This document shows positions 1 through 8,038 of a stretch of DNA of 64,000 nt, in pieces. Where the stretch lies: assembly GCA_035276475.1 (NCBI GenBank), contig DATELQ010000088.1, positions 1-64,000 of the forward strand. Direction: 5' to 3'. A program made the position numbers and the translations under genes. The stretch comes from DATDFB01 sp035276475. GTDB taxonomy: Bacteria; Acidobacteriota; Thermoanaerobaculia; Gp7-AA8. The notes beneath the pieces are model-generated. The model did no database searches and was not told the DNA's origin. It worked only from the letters and a program-made list of their open reading frames with translations. How positions within the stretch are numbered: position 1 is the first letter of the stretch; every line of letters starts with the position of its first letter.

Positions 1-585
1 ACCGACATCTTCTCCGACCTTTTCGGCGGCGGCGGATATGAGGCCGGACCGCAGCGCGGCGGCGACGTCGAGGCCGAGGTGACGATCGACTTCCGCGATG
101 CCGTGCTCGGCACGACGATGGAGCTGTCGATCGCGCGCGGCGGCGACACGCCGAGTGCGGTCAAAGTGAAGATCCCCGAGGGAGTCAGGGACGGACAGAA
201 AGTCCGCCTCCGCGGCAAGGGCGCGCCCGGCATCGACGGCGGACCGTCCGGGGACCTCAACCTCCTCGTGCACGTGCGGCCGCATCCGTTCTTCGAGCGC
301 CGCGGCGACGACATCCACATCGAGCTCCCGATCACCGTCGGCGAAGCGATCCGCGGCGCCGAGGTCGAGGTGCCGACGATCCACGGCCCGGTGCGCGCGC
401 GCATCCCGGCGGGGACGCAGAGCGGGCAGACCTTCCGCATCAGCGGAAAGGGCGTGAAGAACAAAGGCGACCACTACTACCGCGTGATCGTGAGCGTGCC
501 GAAGCAGGCCCCCGCCGAGGCGGTCGAGCAGATCGACGCGGCGTACGACGCGAATCCGCGCGCGAACCTGAAGACGGCGTTGTGA
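1..585 (+). CDS. DnaJ-type co-chaperone, C-terminal part (5' end cut by window)
   Basis: The frame is open from the first base (visible start TDIFSDLFGGGG), so this is the 3' part of a gene; 194 codons are visible. The opening glycine- and phenylalanine-rich stretch is the G/F linker of Hsp40 proteins, followed by the two beta-sandwich substrate-binding domains (motifs VRLRGKGAPG and FRISGKGVKN). No CxxCxGxG zinc repeats are present in the visible part, so it looks like the CbpA/class II type rather than canonical DnaJ; the J domain lies outside the window. Its role would be to deliver unfolded clients to DnaK. Its stop overlaps the GTG start of the next gene (GTGA), indicating a translationally coupled operon. 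Confidence 0.85.
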   Translation, partial: TDIFSDLFGGGGYEAGPQRGGDVEAEVTIDFRDAVLGTTMELSIARGGDTPSAVKVKIPEGVRDGQKVRLRGKGAPGIDGGPSGDLNLLVHVRPHPFFERRGDDIHIELPITVGEAIRGAEVEVPTIHGPVRARIPAGTQSGQTFRISGKGVKNKGDHYYRVIVSVPKQAPAEAVEQIDAAYDANPRANLKTAL

Positions 586-1304
586 TCAAACCAGGGCAAA
601 TCTTCGTCATCGGCGACTCGCACATCGGCCTCGGCGACGGCAGCGAGCAGCCGATCGTGGCCTGGCTCGACCGGCTCGAGGCGCTCGCGCCGCGCGCGCT
701 GTACCTGAACGGCGATCTCTTTCACTACCTGATCGCCGACAACAAGTTCGTGACGCGCTCGGTGGAGCTCGTGTTCGAGCGGTTGCGTGCGCTGCGCGAC
801 CGCGGGGTGCCGATTCACTACGTCGAAGGCAACCGCGACTTCTTCCTCCGCGGCTCCTTCGCCGAGGCGGCGGTGACGGACGTGGCGCTCGAGTACGGCG
901 TGCGCGCGGGCGCGCACAACTACCTCATCGTCCACGGCGACATGATCAACGACCGCGACTACCCCTACCGCTTCTGGCGCTTCGCCTCGAAGAATGCCTT
1001 CTCGCGCCTGGCCCTGAAGCTGATCCCGAAGACGACGGCGAAGAAGTTCGTCGACGGCGTGGAGCGCAAGCTGGCCAAGACGAATTTCAAGCACAAGTCG
1101 CGGCTTCCGATGGAGCAGTTCGAGGAGTACGGGCGTCGCCGCAGCGCGGGCGGGTTCACGGATATCGTGTTCGGGCACTTTCACCAGAAGTTCGTGCAGG
1201 AGCTCGGCGGGGCGACGGTCTCGATTCTGCCGCCGTGGTACGAGACCGGCGAGGCGATGGTGATCGATCCTTCGACCGGCGACTTTTCTTTCGCATCCAT
1301 ATGA
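582..1304 (+). CDS. LpxH-like metallophosphoesterase (UDP-2,3-diacylglucosamine hydrolase family)
   Basis: 240 residues, GTG start inside the stop codon of the DnaJ-type gene. The calcineurin-like metal-binding motifs appear in order: GDSH (11-14), NGDLFH (43-48), EGNRDFF (82-88), HGD (118-120) and GHFHQ near 204. The pairing of GNRDFFLRGSF with a HGDMIN segment is the signature of LpxH, which cleaves UDP-2,3-diacylglucosamine to lipid X in lipid A synthesis at the inner membrane face. Known LpxH begins with a DLHL-type motif; here it is DSHIGL, so the exact substrate is inferred. The last bases overlap the ATG of the downstream MBL gene (ATGA). Confidence 0.75.
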   Translation: MIKPGQIFVIGDSHIGLGDGSEQPIVAWLDRLEALAPRALYLNGDLFHYLIADNKFVTRSVELVFERLRALRDRGVPIHYVEGNRDFFLRGSFAEAAVTDVALEYGVRAGAHNYLIVHGDMINDRDYPYRFWRFASKNAFSRLALKLIPKTTAKKFVDGVERKLAKTNFKHKSRLPMEQFEEYGRRRSAGGFTDIVFGHFHQKFVQELGGATVSILPPWYETGEAMVIDPSTGDFSFASI

Positions 1305-2065
1305 TCGTCACGTTTCTCGGCACCGGCACGTCCACCGGCGTTCCTGTCGTCGGCTGCCGCTGCCGCGTCTGCACGTCGCCGCATCCGAAGAACGCGCGGC
1401 TGCGGCAGTCGGTGAAGATCGAGGCGGACGGCAAGCACTTCCTCATCGACACGACGCCGGACCTGCGCCTGCAGCTTCTCCGCGCGCCGATTCCGCGCCT
1501 CGACTTCATCCTCTTCACGCACTCGCACTCCGATCACCTCATGGGCCTCGACGACATCCGCCCGTTCAACTTCCGGCAGCGGACGTCGATCGCGGCGTAC
1601 GCGAGCGCGCCGACGGCGAACGCGATCCGCCGCGCGTTCAGTTACATCTGGAACGACTCGCAGATCGGCGGCGGGAAGCCGCAGCTGGAGCTGGTCGAAG
1701 TCGACGGGCCGTTCCGCGCGATGGGGATCGACGTCGTCCCGATCCCCGTGCAGCACGGCGACTGGACGATTCTCGGATACCGCATCGGCCCGTTCGCCTA
1801 CATCACCGACACGAACGGCATCCCCGCGACCTCGCGCGCGCTGCTCGACGGGATCGAGGTGCTGGCGCTCGACGCGCTGCGGCCGTCGCCGCCGCATCCG
1901 ACGCACTTTACGATCGGCGAGGCCGTCGAGGTGGCGCAGCAGATCGGCGCGCCGACGACGTACCTCATCCACCTCACGCACGAGGTCGACCATGACGAGG
2001 TCGAGGCGACGCTGCCGGAAGGCGTGCACCTGGCGTACGACGGGTTGACGCTGGAGTTCCCGTGA
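1301..2065 (+). CDS. MBL-fold metal-dependent hydrolase, PhnP-like
   Basis: 254 residues from the ATG at 1301, chosen because the mature-looking N-terminus MIVTFLGTGTSTGVPVVGC begins there and overlaps the previous stop. The metallo-beta-lactamase motif HSHSDH (74-79) binds the dinuclear metal centre, and a C-x-C-x2-C group (19, 21, 24) resembles the structural zinc site of PhnP. A late SHLT-like segment, LIHLTHE, carries the last histidines. PhnP is a phosphoribosyl cyclic phosphate phosphodiesterase, but relatives occur widely outside phosphonate operons; no phn genes are visible here, so the substrate is unknown. It sits inside the coupled run leading to aroA. Confidence 0.8.
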   Translation: MIVTFLGTGTSTGVPVVGCRCRVCTSPHPKNARLRQSVKIEADGKHFLIDTTPDLRLQLLRAPIPRLDFILFTHSHSDHLMGLDDIRPFNFRQRTSIAAYASAPTANAIRRAFSYIWNDSQIGGGKPQLELVEVDGPFRAMGIDVVPIPVQHGDWTILGYRIGPFAYITDTNGIPATSRALLDGIEVLALDALRPSPPHPTHFTIGEAVEVAQQIGAPTTYLIHLTHEVDHDEVEATLPEGVHLAYDGLTLEFP

Positions 2066-3312
2066 GGGTAATTCCGCGCGTCGAGCATCTCGACGCCACG
2101 GTCACCGCCCCGCCGTCGAAGTCGTACTCGGTCCGCGCGCTCCTCCTCGGCGCGCTCGCCGAGGGGACGACGCTCGTGACGAACTGCCTCGACGCGGACG
2201 ACACGCGCTACGCGCTCGAGGCGCTGCGCACGATAGGCTTCGCGATCCGCGGCAATTTCAAGGAAGGGGTGGAGATCGGCGAGCGCGTCAGCATGTCGGC
2301 GAACGACGTCGAGCTCTTCGTCGGCAACGCCGGCACGGCGATGCGCTTCTTGACCGGCATTCTCGCGTTCGTGCCGGGGCGGTTCATCCTCGACGGCGAG
2401 CAGCGGATGCGCGAGCGGCCGATCGGCGACCTCGTCGAGGTGCTGCAGCGCATCGGCGCCGAGGTCGAGTACGCGGGGCGGGAGGGCTACCCGCCGCTGC
2501 GCATCCGCGGCAAGAAGATGCGCGGCGGGTTCGACGTCGAGATCGCCGCCGACACCTCCAGCCAATTCGCCTCGGCGTTGATGATGGGCGGGGCGACGCT
2601 GCCCGAGGGGATCACGCTGCGGCTGACGTCGGTGGCGAGCGCGCCGTACCTCGACATCACGGCGAGCATCCTCTCGGCGTTCGGCGTCGAGGTGTCGCGG
2701 CGCGGCGAGGTCATTCAGGTTCGGGGCGGGCGGCTGCGGCGCGATGCGTACGCGGTCGAGGGGGATTACTCCTCGGCGTCGTACTGGTTCGCCGCCGCCG
2801 CGGCGACTCGCGGCGTTGTTCGCGTGAATGGGTTGACGTTGCCGAGCGCGCAAGGCGACGCGAAGTTTTTGGAGATGATGGAACAAATGGGCTGCGTCGT
2901 TGACGGCACGACCGTCACAGGCGCCGAGGTCCTCCGCGGCGGCACCTTCGACTGCAACGCCACGCCCGACCTCGTCCCGACGCTCGCCGCCATCGCGCCG
3001 CTGGCGGCGCAGCCGGTCGAGATCGTCAACATCGCCAACCTGCGCGTGAAGGAGTCCGACCGCATCGCCACCGTGACCGAGGAGCTGCGCCGCCTCGGCG
3101 CGCGCGTCGAGGAGCGGCCCGACTCGATGCGCATCGAGCCGGGCTGGGGCAGTGATGCCGTCACGGTCGAAACCCACAACGACCACCGCATCGCCATGGC
3201 CTTCGCGATCGCCGGCCTGGCGCGCGGCAACGTCACCATCGCTAACGAGCAGGTGGTATCGAAGTCGTATCCAAGGTTCTGGAAAACGCTGGACGAAATC
3301 CTCGCGCGCTGA
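2062..3312 (+). CDS. aroA: 3-phosphoshikimate 1-carboxyvinyltransferase (EPSP synthase)
   Basis: 416 residues, GTG start overlapping the previous stop. It transfers enolpyruvyl from PEP to shikimate-3-phosphate in the shikimate pathway. Diagnostic motifs are present: PPSKSYSVRALLLG (17-30, Lys20 and Arg25 contact substrate), GNAGTAMRF, DGEQRMRERPI, LRVKESDR and NDHRIAMAF near the end. Length is normal for bacterial AroA (about 420-430). It ends the DnaJ/LpxH/MBL/aroA operon. Its last 71 bases overlap the 3' end of the convergent modA gene. Confidence 0.96.
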   Translation: MRVIPRVEHLDATVTAPPSKSYSVRALLLGALAEGTTLVTNCLDADDTRYALEALRTIGFAIRGNFKEGVEIGERVSMSANDVELFVGNAGTAMRFLTGILAFVPGRFILDGEQRMRERPIGDLVEVLQRIGAEVEYAGREGYPPLRIRGKKMRGGFDVEIAADTSSQFASALMMGGATLPEGITLRLTSVASAPYLDITASILSAFGVEVSRRGEVIQVRGGRLRRDAYAVEGDYSSASYWFAAAAATRGVVRVNGLTLPSAQGDAKFLEMMEQMGCVVDGTTVTGAEVLRGGTFDCNATPDLVPTLAAIAPLAAQPVEIVNIANLRVKESDRIATVTEELRRLGARVEERPDSMRIEPGWGSDAVTVETHNDHRIAMAFAIAGLARGNVTIANEQVVSKSYPRFWKTLDEILAR

Positions 3313-3985
3313 AAATGCGCATGGCGTCGTCCGACTGGCAATACTCCACGAACCGCCGCGCCGCCTTCGCGTGCTTCGACGCCTTCACCACGGCGATCGG
3401 ATAGACCACCTGCTCCTGCAGGGTGAAGGCGATCTTCGTCCGCTTCGCCAGGCGCGCGTCGGTCGCGTAGACGAAGGCCGCGTCGGCGCCGCCGCTCTCC
3501 ACCAACGCGAGCGCCGCGCGCACGTTCTCGCACGGCACGAGCCGCGACTCGATGACCTCGTACATCCCGGCGCGCTGCAGCGCCAGCTTCGCGTAGACGC
3601 CGGCGGGGACGGCGGTCGGGTCGCCGATGGCCACGCGGTCGAGCGTCAGTAGGTCGCGCAGCGACGTCAGCGGCCGGTCGCTGACGACGACGAGCGTGTT
3701 GCCGAGGAGCGACTGCCGCGCTTCGAGGGAGTCTTTGATCGACGCCGGGGTCCGCTCGTCCGCCGATAGGAAGACGTCCACCGGCGCGCCTGCCTTGATC
3801 TTCTGCGCCAGTACGTTCGAGCCGGCGAAGGTGAAGACGACGTGCTCGCCTCCCTGCGCCTCCCACGCCTGCGCCACCTCGGTCAGCGCTTCCTTCAGGC
3901 TGATGGCCGCCGCAACGTTGAGCTCGCGAGGGCCGCGGGCGCAGCACGCCAGCAAAATCGTGCCGGCCAGAACCTTGCGGATCAT
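3242..3985 (-). CDS. modA: Molybdate ABC transporter substrate-binding lipoprotein
   Basis: 247 residues. An N-terminal LAGTILLACC lipobox (Cys14 or Cys15) indicates a lipoprotein. The mature part carries ModA hallmarks: LNVAAAISLKEAL, FTFAGSNVLAQKIKAGAPVDVF and FLSADERTP, which contribute the oxyanion-binding serines. No modB or modC is adjacent, so the permease and ATPase must be elsewhere if it works in molybdate or tungstate uptake. The gene converges on aroA and overlaps it by 71 bases. A TATTGT hexamer lies six bases before the ATG, with no ribosome binding site. Confidence 0.88.
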   Translation of the reverse strand: MIRKVLAGTILLACCARGPRELNVAAAISLKEALTEVAQAWEAQGGEHVVFTFAGSNVLAQKIKAGAPVDVFLSADERTPASIKDSLEARQSLLGNTLVVVSDRPLTSLRDLLTLDRVAIGDPTAVPAGVYAKLALQRAGMYEVIESRLVPCENVRAALALVESGGADAAFVYATDARLAKRTKIAFTLQEQVVYPIAVVKASKHAKAARRFVEYCQSDDAMRIFSARGFRPAFSRTLDTTSIPPAR

Positions 3986-3991
3986 TTCGCT

Positions 3992-3997
3992 ACAATA
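3992..3997 (-). promoter_or_regulatory. -10-like hexamer for leaderless modA
   Basis: Read on the minus strand, TATTGT is followed by six bases and the modA ATG at 3985. The same AT-rich island read on the plus strand gives TACAAT, 12 bases before the GTG of the CorC-type gene, so the two divergent genes may share it. Confidence 0.4.
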
Positions 3998-4008
3998 GCG
4001 CGCCTCCC

Positions 4009-5334
4009 GTGCCGACCTGGTATCTGCTGTTGGCGCTCCTCTTCATCGTCGCGAACGGCTTCTTCGTGGCCGCGGAGTTCGCCATCGTCCGCGTGCGCCC
4101 GACGCAGCTCGCGGAGATGGCGGCCGAGGGGAGCGCGCGGGCGAAGATGGCCCGGCGCATCACCAAGCGCCTCGACAGCTACCTCTCCGCGGTGCAGCTC
4201 GGCGTCACCCTGGCCTCGCTGGCCCTCGGCTGGGTCGGTGAGCCAGCCTTCGCGGCGCTGCTGCTGCCTCGGCTGGAGCGTTTCGGCGTTTTCGCGCCGT
4301 CGATCGCGCACTCCATCGCCGCAACGGTTGCGTTTACGCTCATCACGTGGCTGCACATTATCTTCGGCGAGCTCGGCCCGAAGTACCTGTCCATCGATAA
4401 GACCATCGGCGTCGCGCTCGCGATCGCGCATCCGCTGCGCGTGTTCTATGTCGTCATGTACCCGTTGATCTGGGTGATCAACCGGACGGCGAACGCAATC
4501 CTTGGCGCGATCGGCATCCGGCCGGCGAGCAAAGAGGAGATGGTCCACTCCGAGGAGGAGCTGCGCCTGATCCTGGCGTCTTCGGAGAAGGCGGGCGTGC
4601 TCTCCGAGGAGAACCGCGAGATCATCGAAGGCGTCTTCGAGTTCTCGAAGCGGACGGCGCGGCAGATCATGGTGCCGCGCACCGACGTGGCGGTGCTGTC
4701 GACGACGAAGTCGATCGAGGAGAACCTCGAGATCATGCGCACGACCCGGCACACGCGCTATCCGCTGTGCGACGGCTCGCTCGACCAGACGATCGGGCTG
4801 ATCCACGTGAAGGATCTGTTTCTCGCGCAGCTCCGCGGGCCGGGGCGGCCGCTGATCGAGCTGAAGCGCGACATTCTCTTCGTGCCGGAGAACAGCACGG
4901 TGGACGCGTTGCTGTCGCAGTTCATCGAGCACAAGACGCACATGGCGGTGGTGCTGGACGAGTACGGCGGCGCCTCGGGGATCGTGTCGCTGGAGAACAT
5001 CACGGAAGAGCTCTTCGGGCAGATCCAGGACGAGTTCGACCGCGAGCGCCCCGAGATCGAGCCGCTCGGCAACGGCCGCTACCGCGTGCGCGGCGACTAC
5101 CTGATCGAAGATCTCACCGCGCGGCTGAAGGTGGACGTCGGCGAGCCGGCCGAGGAGACGATCGGCGGCTACGTGGCCGCGCGCCTCGGGCGCGAAGTCG
5201 CCCCCGGCGACCGCACGACGCTGGGCGACCTGCAGATCGACGTCGTCGACGCCGAGCGCTTCCGTGTGCGCTGGGTGATCGTGCAGGCGCCCGCGCCCGA
5301 AGTCGAGGAGGAAGCGGAAGAGCCTACCGCTTGA
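4009..5334 (+). CDS. CorC/HlyC-type hemolysin-family membrane protein (DUF21-CBS-CorC_HlyC)
   Basis: 441 residues from a GTG start. The N-terminal DUF21/CNNM domain has about four membrane segments (residues 1-190, starting WYLLLALLFIVANGFFVAAE). A pair of CBS domains follows (about 205-325, with IMVPRTDVAVL and HMAVVLDEYGG), then a CorC_HlyC domain that ends near 425. The family is linked to Mg/Co efflux or magnesium homeostasis at the inner membrane; the hemolysin name is historical. It is divergent from modA and its end overlaps a small minus-strand ORF by 11 bases. Length is typical of the family. Confidence 0.9.
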   Translation: MPTWYLLLALLFIVANGFFVAAEFAIVRVRPTQLAEMAAEGSARAKMARRITKRLDSYLSAVQLGVTLASLALGWVGEPAFAALLLPRLERFGVFAPSIAHSIAATVAFTLITWLHIIFGELGPKYLSIDKTIGVALAIAHPLRVFYVVMYPLIWVINRTANAILGAIGIRPASKEEMVHSEEELRLILASSEKAGVLSEENREIIEGVFEFSKRTARQIMVPRTDVAVLSTTKSIEENLEIMRTTRHTRYPLCDGSLDQTIGLIHVKDLFLAQLRGPGRPLIELKRDILFVPENSTVDALLSQFIEHKTHMAVVLDEYGGASGIVSLENITEELFGQIQDEFDRERPEIEPLGNGRYRVRGDYLIEDLTARLKVDVGEPAEETIGGYVAARLGREVAPGDRTTLGDLQIDVVDAERFRVRWVIVQAPAPEVEEEAEEPTA

Positions 5335-5503
5335 ATACCCCCACGATCTTCTGCCACGTCCGCGAGATCACGTTGCCGCTGTGCTCGTGCTCGTGCCGCT
5401 GGTGACCATGCCGCGCCACGCGCGAGTCCTTCAAAATCCGGTCAGTTTCTTGGATTCGCATGGGATGAAGAAGAGCGAGCGGCGTGCCATCAATCGTCTT
5501 CAT
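5324..5503 (-). CDS. Small basic protein of unknown function, coupled to LOG gene
   Basis: 59 codons from an ATG that lies 14 bases inside the end of the upstream LOG gene; translation would be coupled. The product is basic, with a His-rich middle (RVARHGHQRHEHEHSG) and an amphipathic end (RTWQKIVGVFKR). I do not recognise it. Support is the coupling, the fit to the otherwise empty 155 bases and the sensible composition. The alternative is that this is non-coding sequence after the LOG gene. Confidence 0.4.
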   Translation of the reverse strand: MKTIDGTPLALLHPMRIQETDRILKDSRVARHGHQRHEHEHSGNVISRTWQKIVGVFKR

Positions 5504-6239
5504 TGCTGTCGACTTTGAGCGCCTTGTCGTGCCACTCGCAGACGATCTCCACCACACGCTCCGGCTCGTCGACGATGTGGATGCTGTCGACGTCCTCCTG
5601 GGTGATGTTGTTCGCTTCGAGCACGCGCTCGCGGAGCCATTGGATCAGCCCGCCCCAGTAGCCGCTGCCGAACAGAATGATCGGGAAGCTCGTGATCTTC
5701 TTCGTCTGGATCAGCGTCAGGGCACCCATCAACTCGTCTAACGTCCCGAAGCCGCCGGGGAAGGTGATGAACGCCTCCGAGTACTTGATGAACATCGTCT
5801 TCCGCACGAAGAAGTAGCGGAACGTCATGGCCTTGTCGACGAACTCGTTGATCTTCTGCTCGAACGGCAGCTCGATGTTGCAGCCGATCGACATCGCGCC
5901 GGCCTGCTTTGCGCCCTTGTTCGCCGCCTCCATGATTCCCGGGCCGCCGCCGGTGATGATGGCGAAGCCGGCGCGGCCGAGAAGCTCCGCCGTCTTTACC
6001 GCGGCGCCGTAATACTCGTTCGAGAGCTTCGTGCGCGCGGAGCCGAAGATCGACACCGCGGGGTAAACGTCCGCCAGATGATCGAAGCCGGCCACGAACT
6101 CGCTCGTGATCCGCAGCACGCGCCACGACTCGCTCTGCAGGCGCGTCTCACGGCTGGGGCGGTCGAGGAGCTTGCGGTCTTCGAGCGCCTCGCGCGGCTT
6201 CGGTGGGATGTGGATTTCGTGGGCGTCTTTGATTTCCAT
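5490..6239 (-). CDS. LOG-family protein (TIGR00730-type nucleotide phosphoribohydrolase-like)
   Basis: 249 residues. The Rossmann-like core shows GGGPGIMEAAN (97-107) and PGGFGTLDE (161-169), the two signatures of LOG/YgdH-type enzymes that release free base from nucleoside monophosphates (cytokinin-activating activity in plants). About 60 extra N-terminal residues precede the core. The start has no ribosome binding site but has TAGAAT six bases upstream, so a leaderless transcript is likely. That hexamer uses the stop codon of the lipoprotein gene upstream. The physiological nucleotide is unknown. Confidence 0.88.
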   Translation of the reverse strand: MEIKDAHEIHIPPKPREALEDRKLLDRPSRETRLQSESWRVLRITSEFVAGFDHLADVYPAVSIFGSARTKLSNEYYGAAVKTAELLGRAGFAIITGGGPGIMEAANKGAKQAGAMSIGCNIELPFEQKINEFVDKAMTFRYFFVRKTMFIKYSEAFITFPGGFGTLDELMGALTLIQTKKITSFPIILFGSGYWGGLIQWLRERVLEANNITQEDVDSIHIVDEPERVVEIVCEWHDKALKVDSNEDD

Positions 6240-6245
6240 CGTCCG

Positions 6246-6251
6246 ATTCTA
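6246..6251 (-). promoter_or_regulatory. -10 hexamer TAGAAT for leaderless LOG gene
   Basis: On the minus strand TAGAAT is followed by six bases and the ATG at 6239. The TAG is also the stop codon of the upstream lipoprotein gene (6249-6251). No clear -35 is visible. Confidence 0.55.
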
Positions 6252-6704
6252 TTTCGCCATGCGGATCACGGCCGACCGCTCGAGCTGGTCGCCCCTGATG
6301 TCGAGTTGTGCGGCGCGCACGCGGATCGGTCCCGTCTGCGCGGCGCCGCCGAAGTGCGCCTGCACGTCGAGGTGCAGCCGCGCGTCGGAGCCGACGCCCA
6401 AGGCGTTGATCGAGTAGTGATAGAGGTTGGAGCCCGTGTTGCGGATCAGGTTCACGCCCGTGCCGTGCACCTCCTTCGTCACCGACACCTGCGGCGGCAC
6501 CTCGACGTCGACGAAGACGTTGCCGACGGCACCGATCCCGCGGTTGCTGACGATCACGTCGATCGCGCCGGTGCCGTTTTCCGGCAGCTCCGGCGGCGCG
6601 AATACGCTCAGCCGCAGCGTCACTCCCTCGGCCGTCAGCGGAGCGCCGCCGCCGCTTTGGCATCCGGCGAGCACGAGCAACAGAACGATCGCGATCTTGC
6701 GCAT
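6249..6704 (-). CDS. Lipoprotein with CARDB/DUF11-like domain
   Basis: 151 residues from the ATG at 6704. A short signal peptide ends in the lipobox VLAGC (Cys15), so it should be acylated and membrane-anchored. The remainder reads as one beta-sandwich of the CARDB/DUF11 kind: an ELPENGTGAIDVIVSNRG segment, then VFVDVEVPPQV and a VRAAQLDI end. Such domains usually mediate surface or protein adhesion; no enzyme motif is present. It lies between LOG and the divergent sugar kinase gene. Confidence 0.7.
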   Translation of the reverse strand: MRKIAIVLLLVLAGCQSGGGAPLTAEGVTLRLSVFAPPELPENGTGAIDVIVSNRGIGAVGNVFVDVEVPPQVSVTKEVHGTGVNLIRNTGSNLYHYSINALGVGSDARLHLDVQAHFGGAAQTGPIRVRAAQLDIRGDQLERSAVIRMAK

Positions 6705-6734
6705 GCGCGCGTTTCCGTGCAAAGTCCACTCCCC

Positions 6735-7706
6735 ATGAGAGTCTTCCTCGGCGTCGACGGCGGAGCGTCGAAGACTGCGGCGCTCGTCACCGACGAAAGC
6801 GGCAAGTCGCTCGGCACCGGCCTGGCCGGTCCGTCGAACCACCTCCGCGTCGGCATCGAGACCGCCGCGCGCAACATCGAGCGCGCCGTCAACAAAGCCC
6901 TCGTCGCCGCCGACGTCGCCAGCCGCGAGATCGTCTGGGCCTACTGCGGCATCGCCGGCGCCGATCATCCCGCGCACCGCCAGGAGATCGTCGACTCGCT
7001 GCAGATCTTTTTTCCGCGCGGCAACTTCACCGTCGACAACGACGCGCGCATCGCCTTGACCGGCGCGGTCGGCTTCGGCGCCGGCATCGTCGTCATCGCC
7101 GGCACCGGCTCCGTCGCCTTCGGCCGCAACGACGCCGGCGAGGAGGCGCGCGCGGGCGGATGGGGACCGATCATCGGCGACGAAGGGAGCGGCTACTTCA
7201 TCGCCCGCACCGGCCTGAGCGCGATCCTCCGCGCCTTCGACGGGCGCAGCAAGCCGACGCAGATGACGGAGATGCTGCGCAGCGAATATCACCTCGAGCC
7301 GCGCGACCTGCCGCGCGCGATCTACGCGCAGACGACGCACGCCGACGACATCGCGCGCTTCGCCAAGCTCGTCTTCGACGCGGCCGACGCCGGCGACGCC
7401 GTGGCGCGCTCGATCCTCGACCTCGCCGCGCAGCAACTCTCCACGTGCGTCCTGGCCGTGGCGCGGCGGCTGAAGATCGATGACGATGCCTTCCCGGTCG
7501 CGTACGTCGGCGGCGTCTTCAACGCCGGCGAGACGCTGCTCGCGCCGATGCGTACGGCGATCGCCGCCGAGGCGGTGAAGGCGACGCTGCAGCCACCGCT
7601 GAGGACGCCAGTCGAGGGCGCGGCGCAGATGGCCATCCGCGCTGCCGAGAGCCCACGCCCTGAACGCTCGCGCGACATTACCGAAATTTCACAAGTTCAG
7701 AGTTGA
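6735..7706 (+). CDS. N-acetylglucosamine kinase-like ATPase (BadF/BadG/BcrA/BcrD family)
   Basis: 323 residues from the ATG at 6735. The actin-like ATPase fold shows DGGASKT (8-14, phosphate-1), a central VDNDARIALTGAV segment, GTGSVAFG (phosphate-2) and the acidic GDEGSGYFI signature of N-acetylglucosamine kinases in this family. The probable role is phosphorylation of GlcNAc in amino-sugar salvage or wall recycling; the sugar is inferred. The last four codons run into the remnant gene that follows. It is divergent from the CARDB lipoprotein. Confidence 0.83.
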   Translation: MRVFLGVDGGASKTAALVTDESGKSLGTGLAGPSNHLRVGIETAARNIERAVNKALVAADVASREIVWAYCGIAGADHPAHRQEIVDSLQIFFPRGNFTVDNDARIALTGAVGFGAGIVVIAGTGSVAFGRNDAGEEARAGGWGPIIGDEGSGYFIARTGLSAILRAFDGRSKPTQMTEMLRSEYHLEPRDLPRAIYAQTTHADDIARFAKLVFDAADAGDAVARSILDLAAQQLSTCVLAVARRLKIDDDAFPVAYVGGVFNAGETLLAPMRTAIAAEAVKATLQPPLRTPVEGAAQMAIRAAESPRPERSRDITEISQVQS

Positions 7707-8031
7707 CAATCCTCCTCTCCGGGCAAACACAGCCGCCGCTACTCCGCGGCTTCTTCAATCCGAACGCGACGGCGGCGACGGTGCACCTCGAGCTCCGCGG
7801 CCCCGACGGCGCGCTCCTGGACAGAACACGCTGTCCTTGCAGCCGCTCTCGCAGCAGCAGAACGGCATCGGCGGCTACTTCCCCGGCGCCGACATCTCGA
7901 ACGCGGCGAACTTCACGCTGACCTTCGACAGCAGCGCGCCGATCGACGCGTATGCCTCCGTGGTCGACAACAAGGCCGGCGATCAGATTTTCGTGGGGGC
8001 GCAGGAGGATACGGGCGTGGCGCAGCCATAA
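7703..8031 (+). pseudogene. Frameshifted remnant of a secreted-protein C-terminal domain
   Basis: The first frame encodes LRGFFNPNATAATVHLELRG and then continues as nonsense. From about 7819 another frame continues the same domain with NTLSLQPLSQQQNGIGGYF and ends in APIDAYASVVDNKAGDQIF. An AYASVVDN-x-(S/T/A)GD ending occurs in many secreted proteins of Acidobacteriota that I know of. There is no signal peptide and only about 110 residues remain, so this is the tail of a larger gene broken by an indel near 7815-7825. A sequencing error is the alternative for the shift but not for the missing N-terminus. Confidence 0.6.
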
Positions 8032-8032
8032 T
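8027..8032 (+). promoter_or_regulatory. -10 hexamer CATAAT for leaderless permease gene
   Basis: CATAAT is followed by six bases and the GTG start at 8039. The TAA inside it is the stop codon of the preceding remnant. Confidence 0.5.
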
Positions 8033-8038
8033 CCCCGC

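Noticed and set aside
3152..3652. Plus-strand frame overlapping aroA and modA
   Set aside because: Composition is that of a shadow frame and no motif is present; modA on the minus strand explains the region.
6078..6734. N-terminal extension of the N-acetylglucosamine kinase frame
   Set aside because: The frame is open but the sequence is Arg/His-rich and antisense to LOG and the lipoprotein; the kinase fold begins at 6735.
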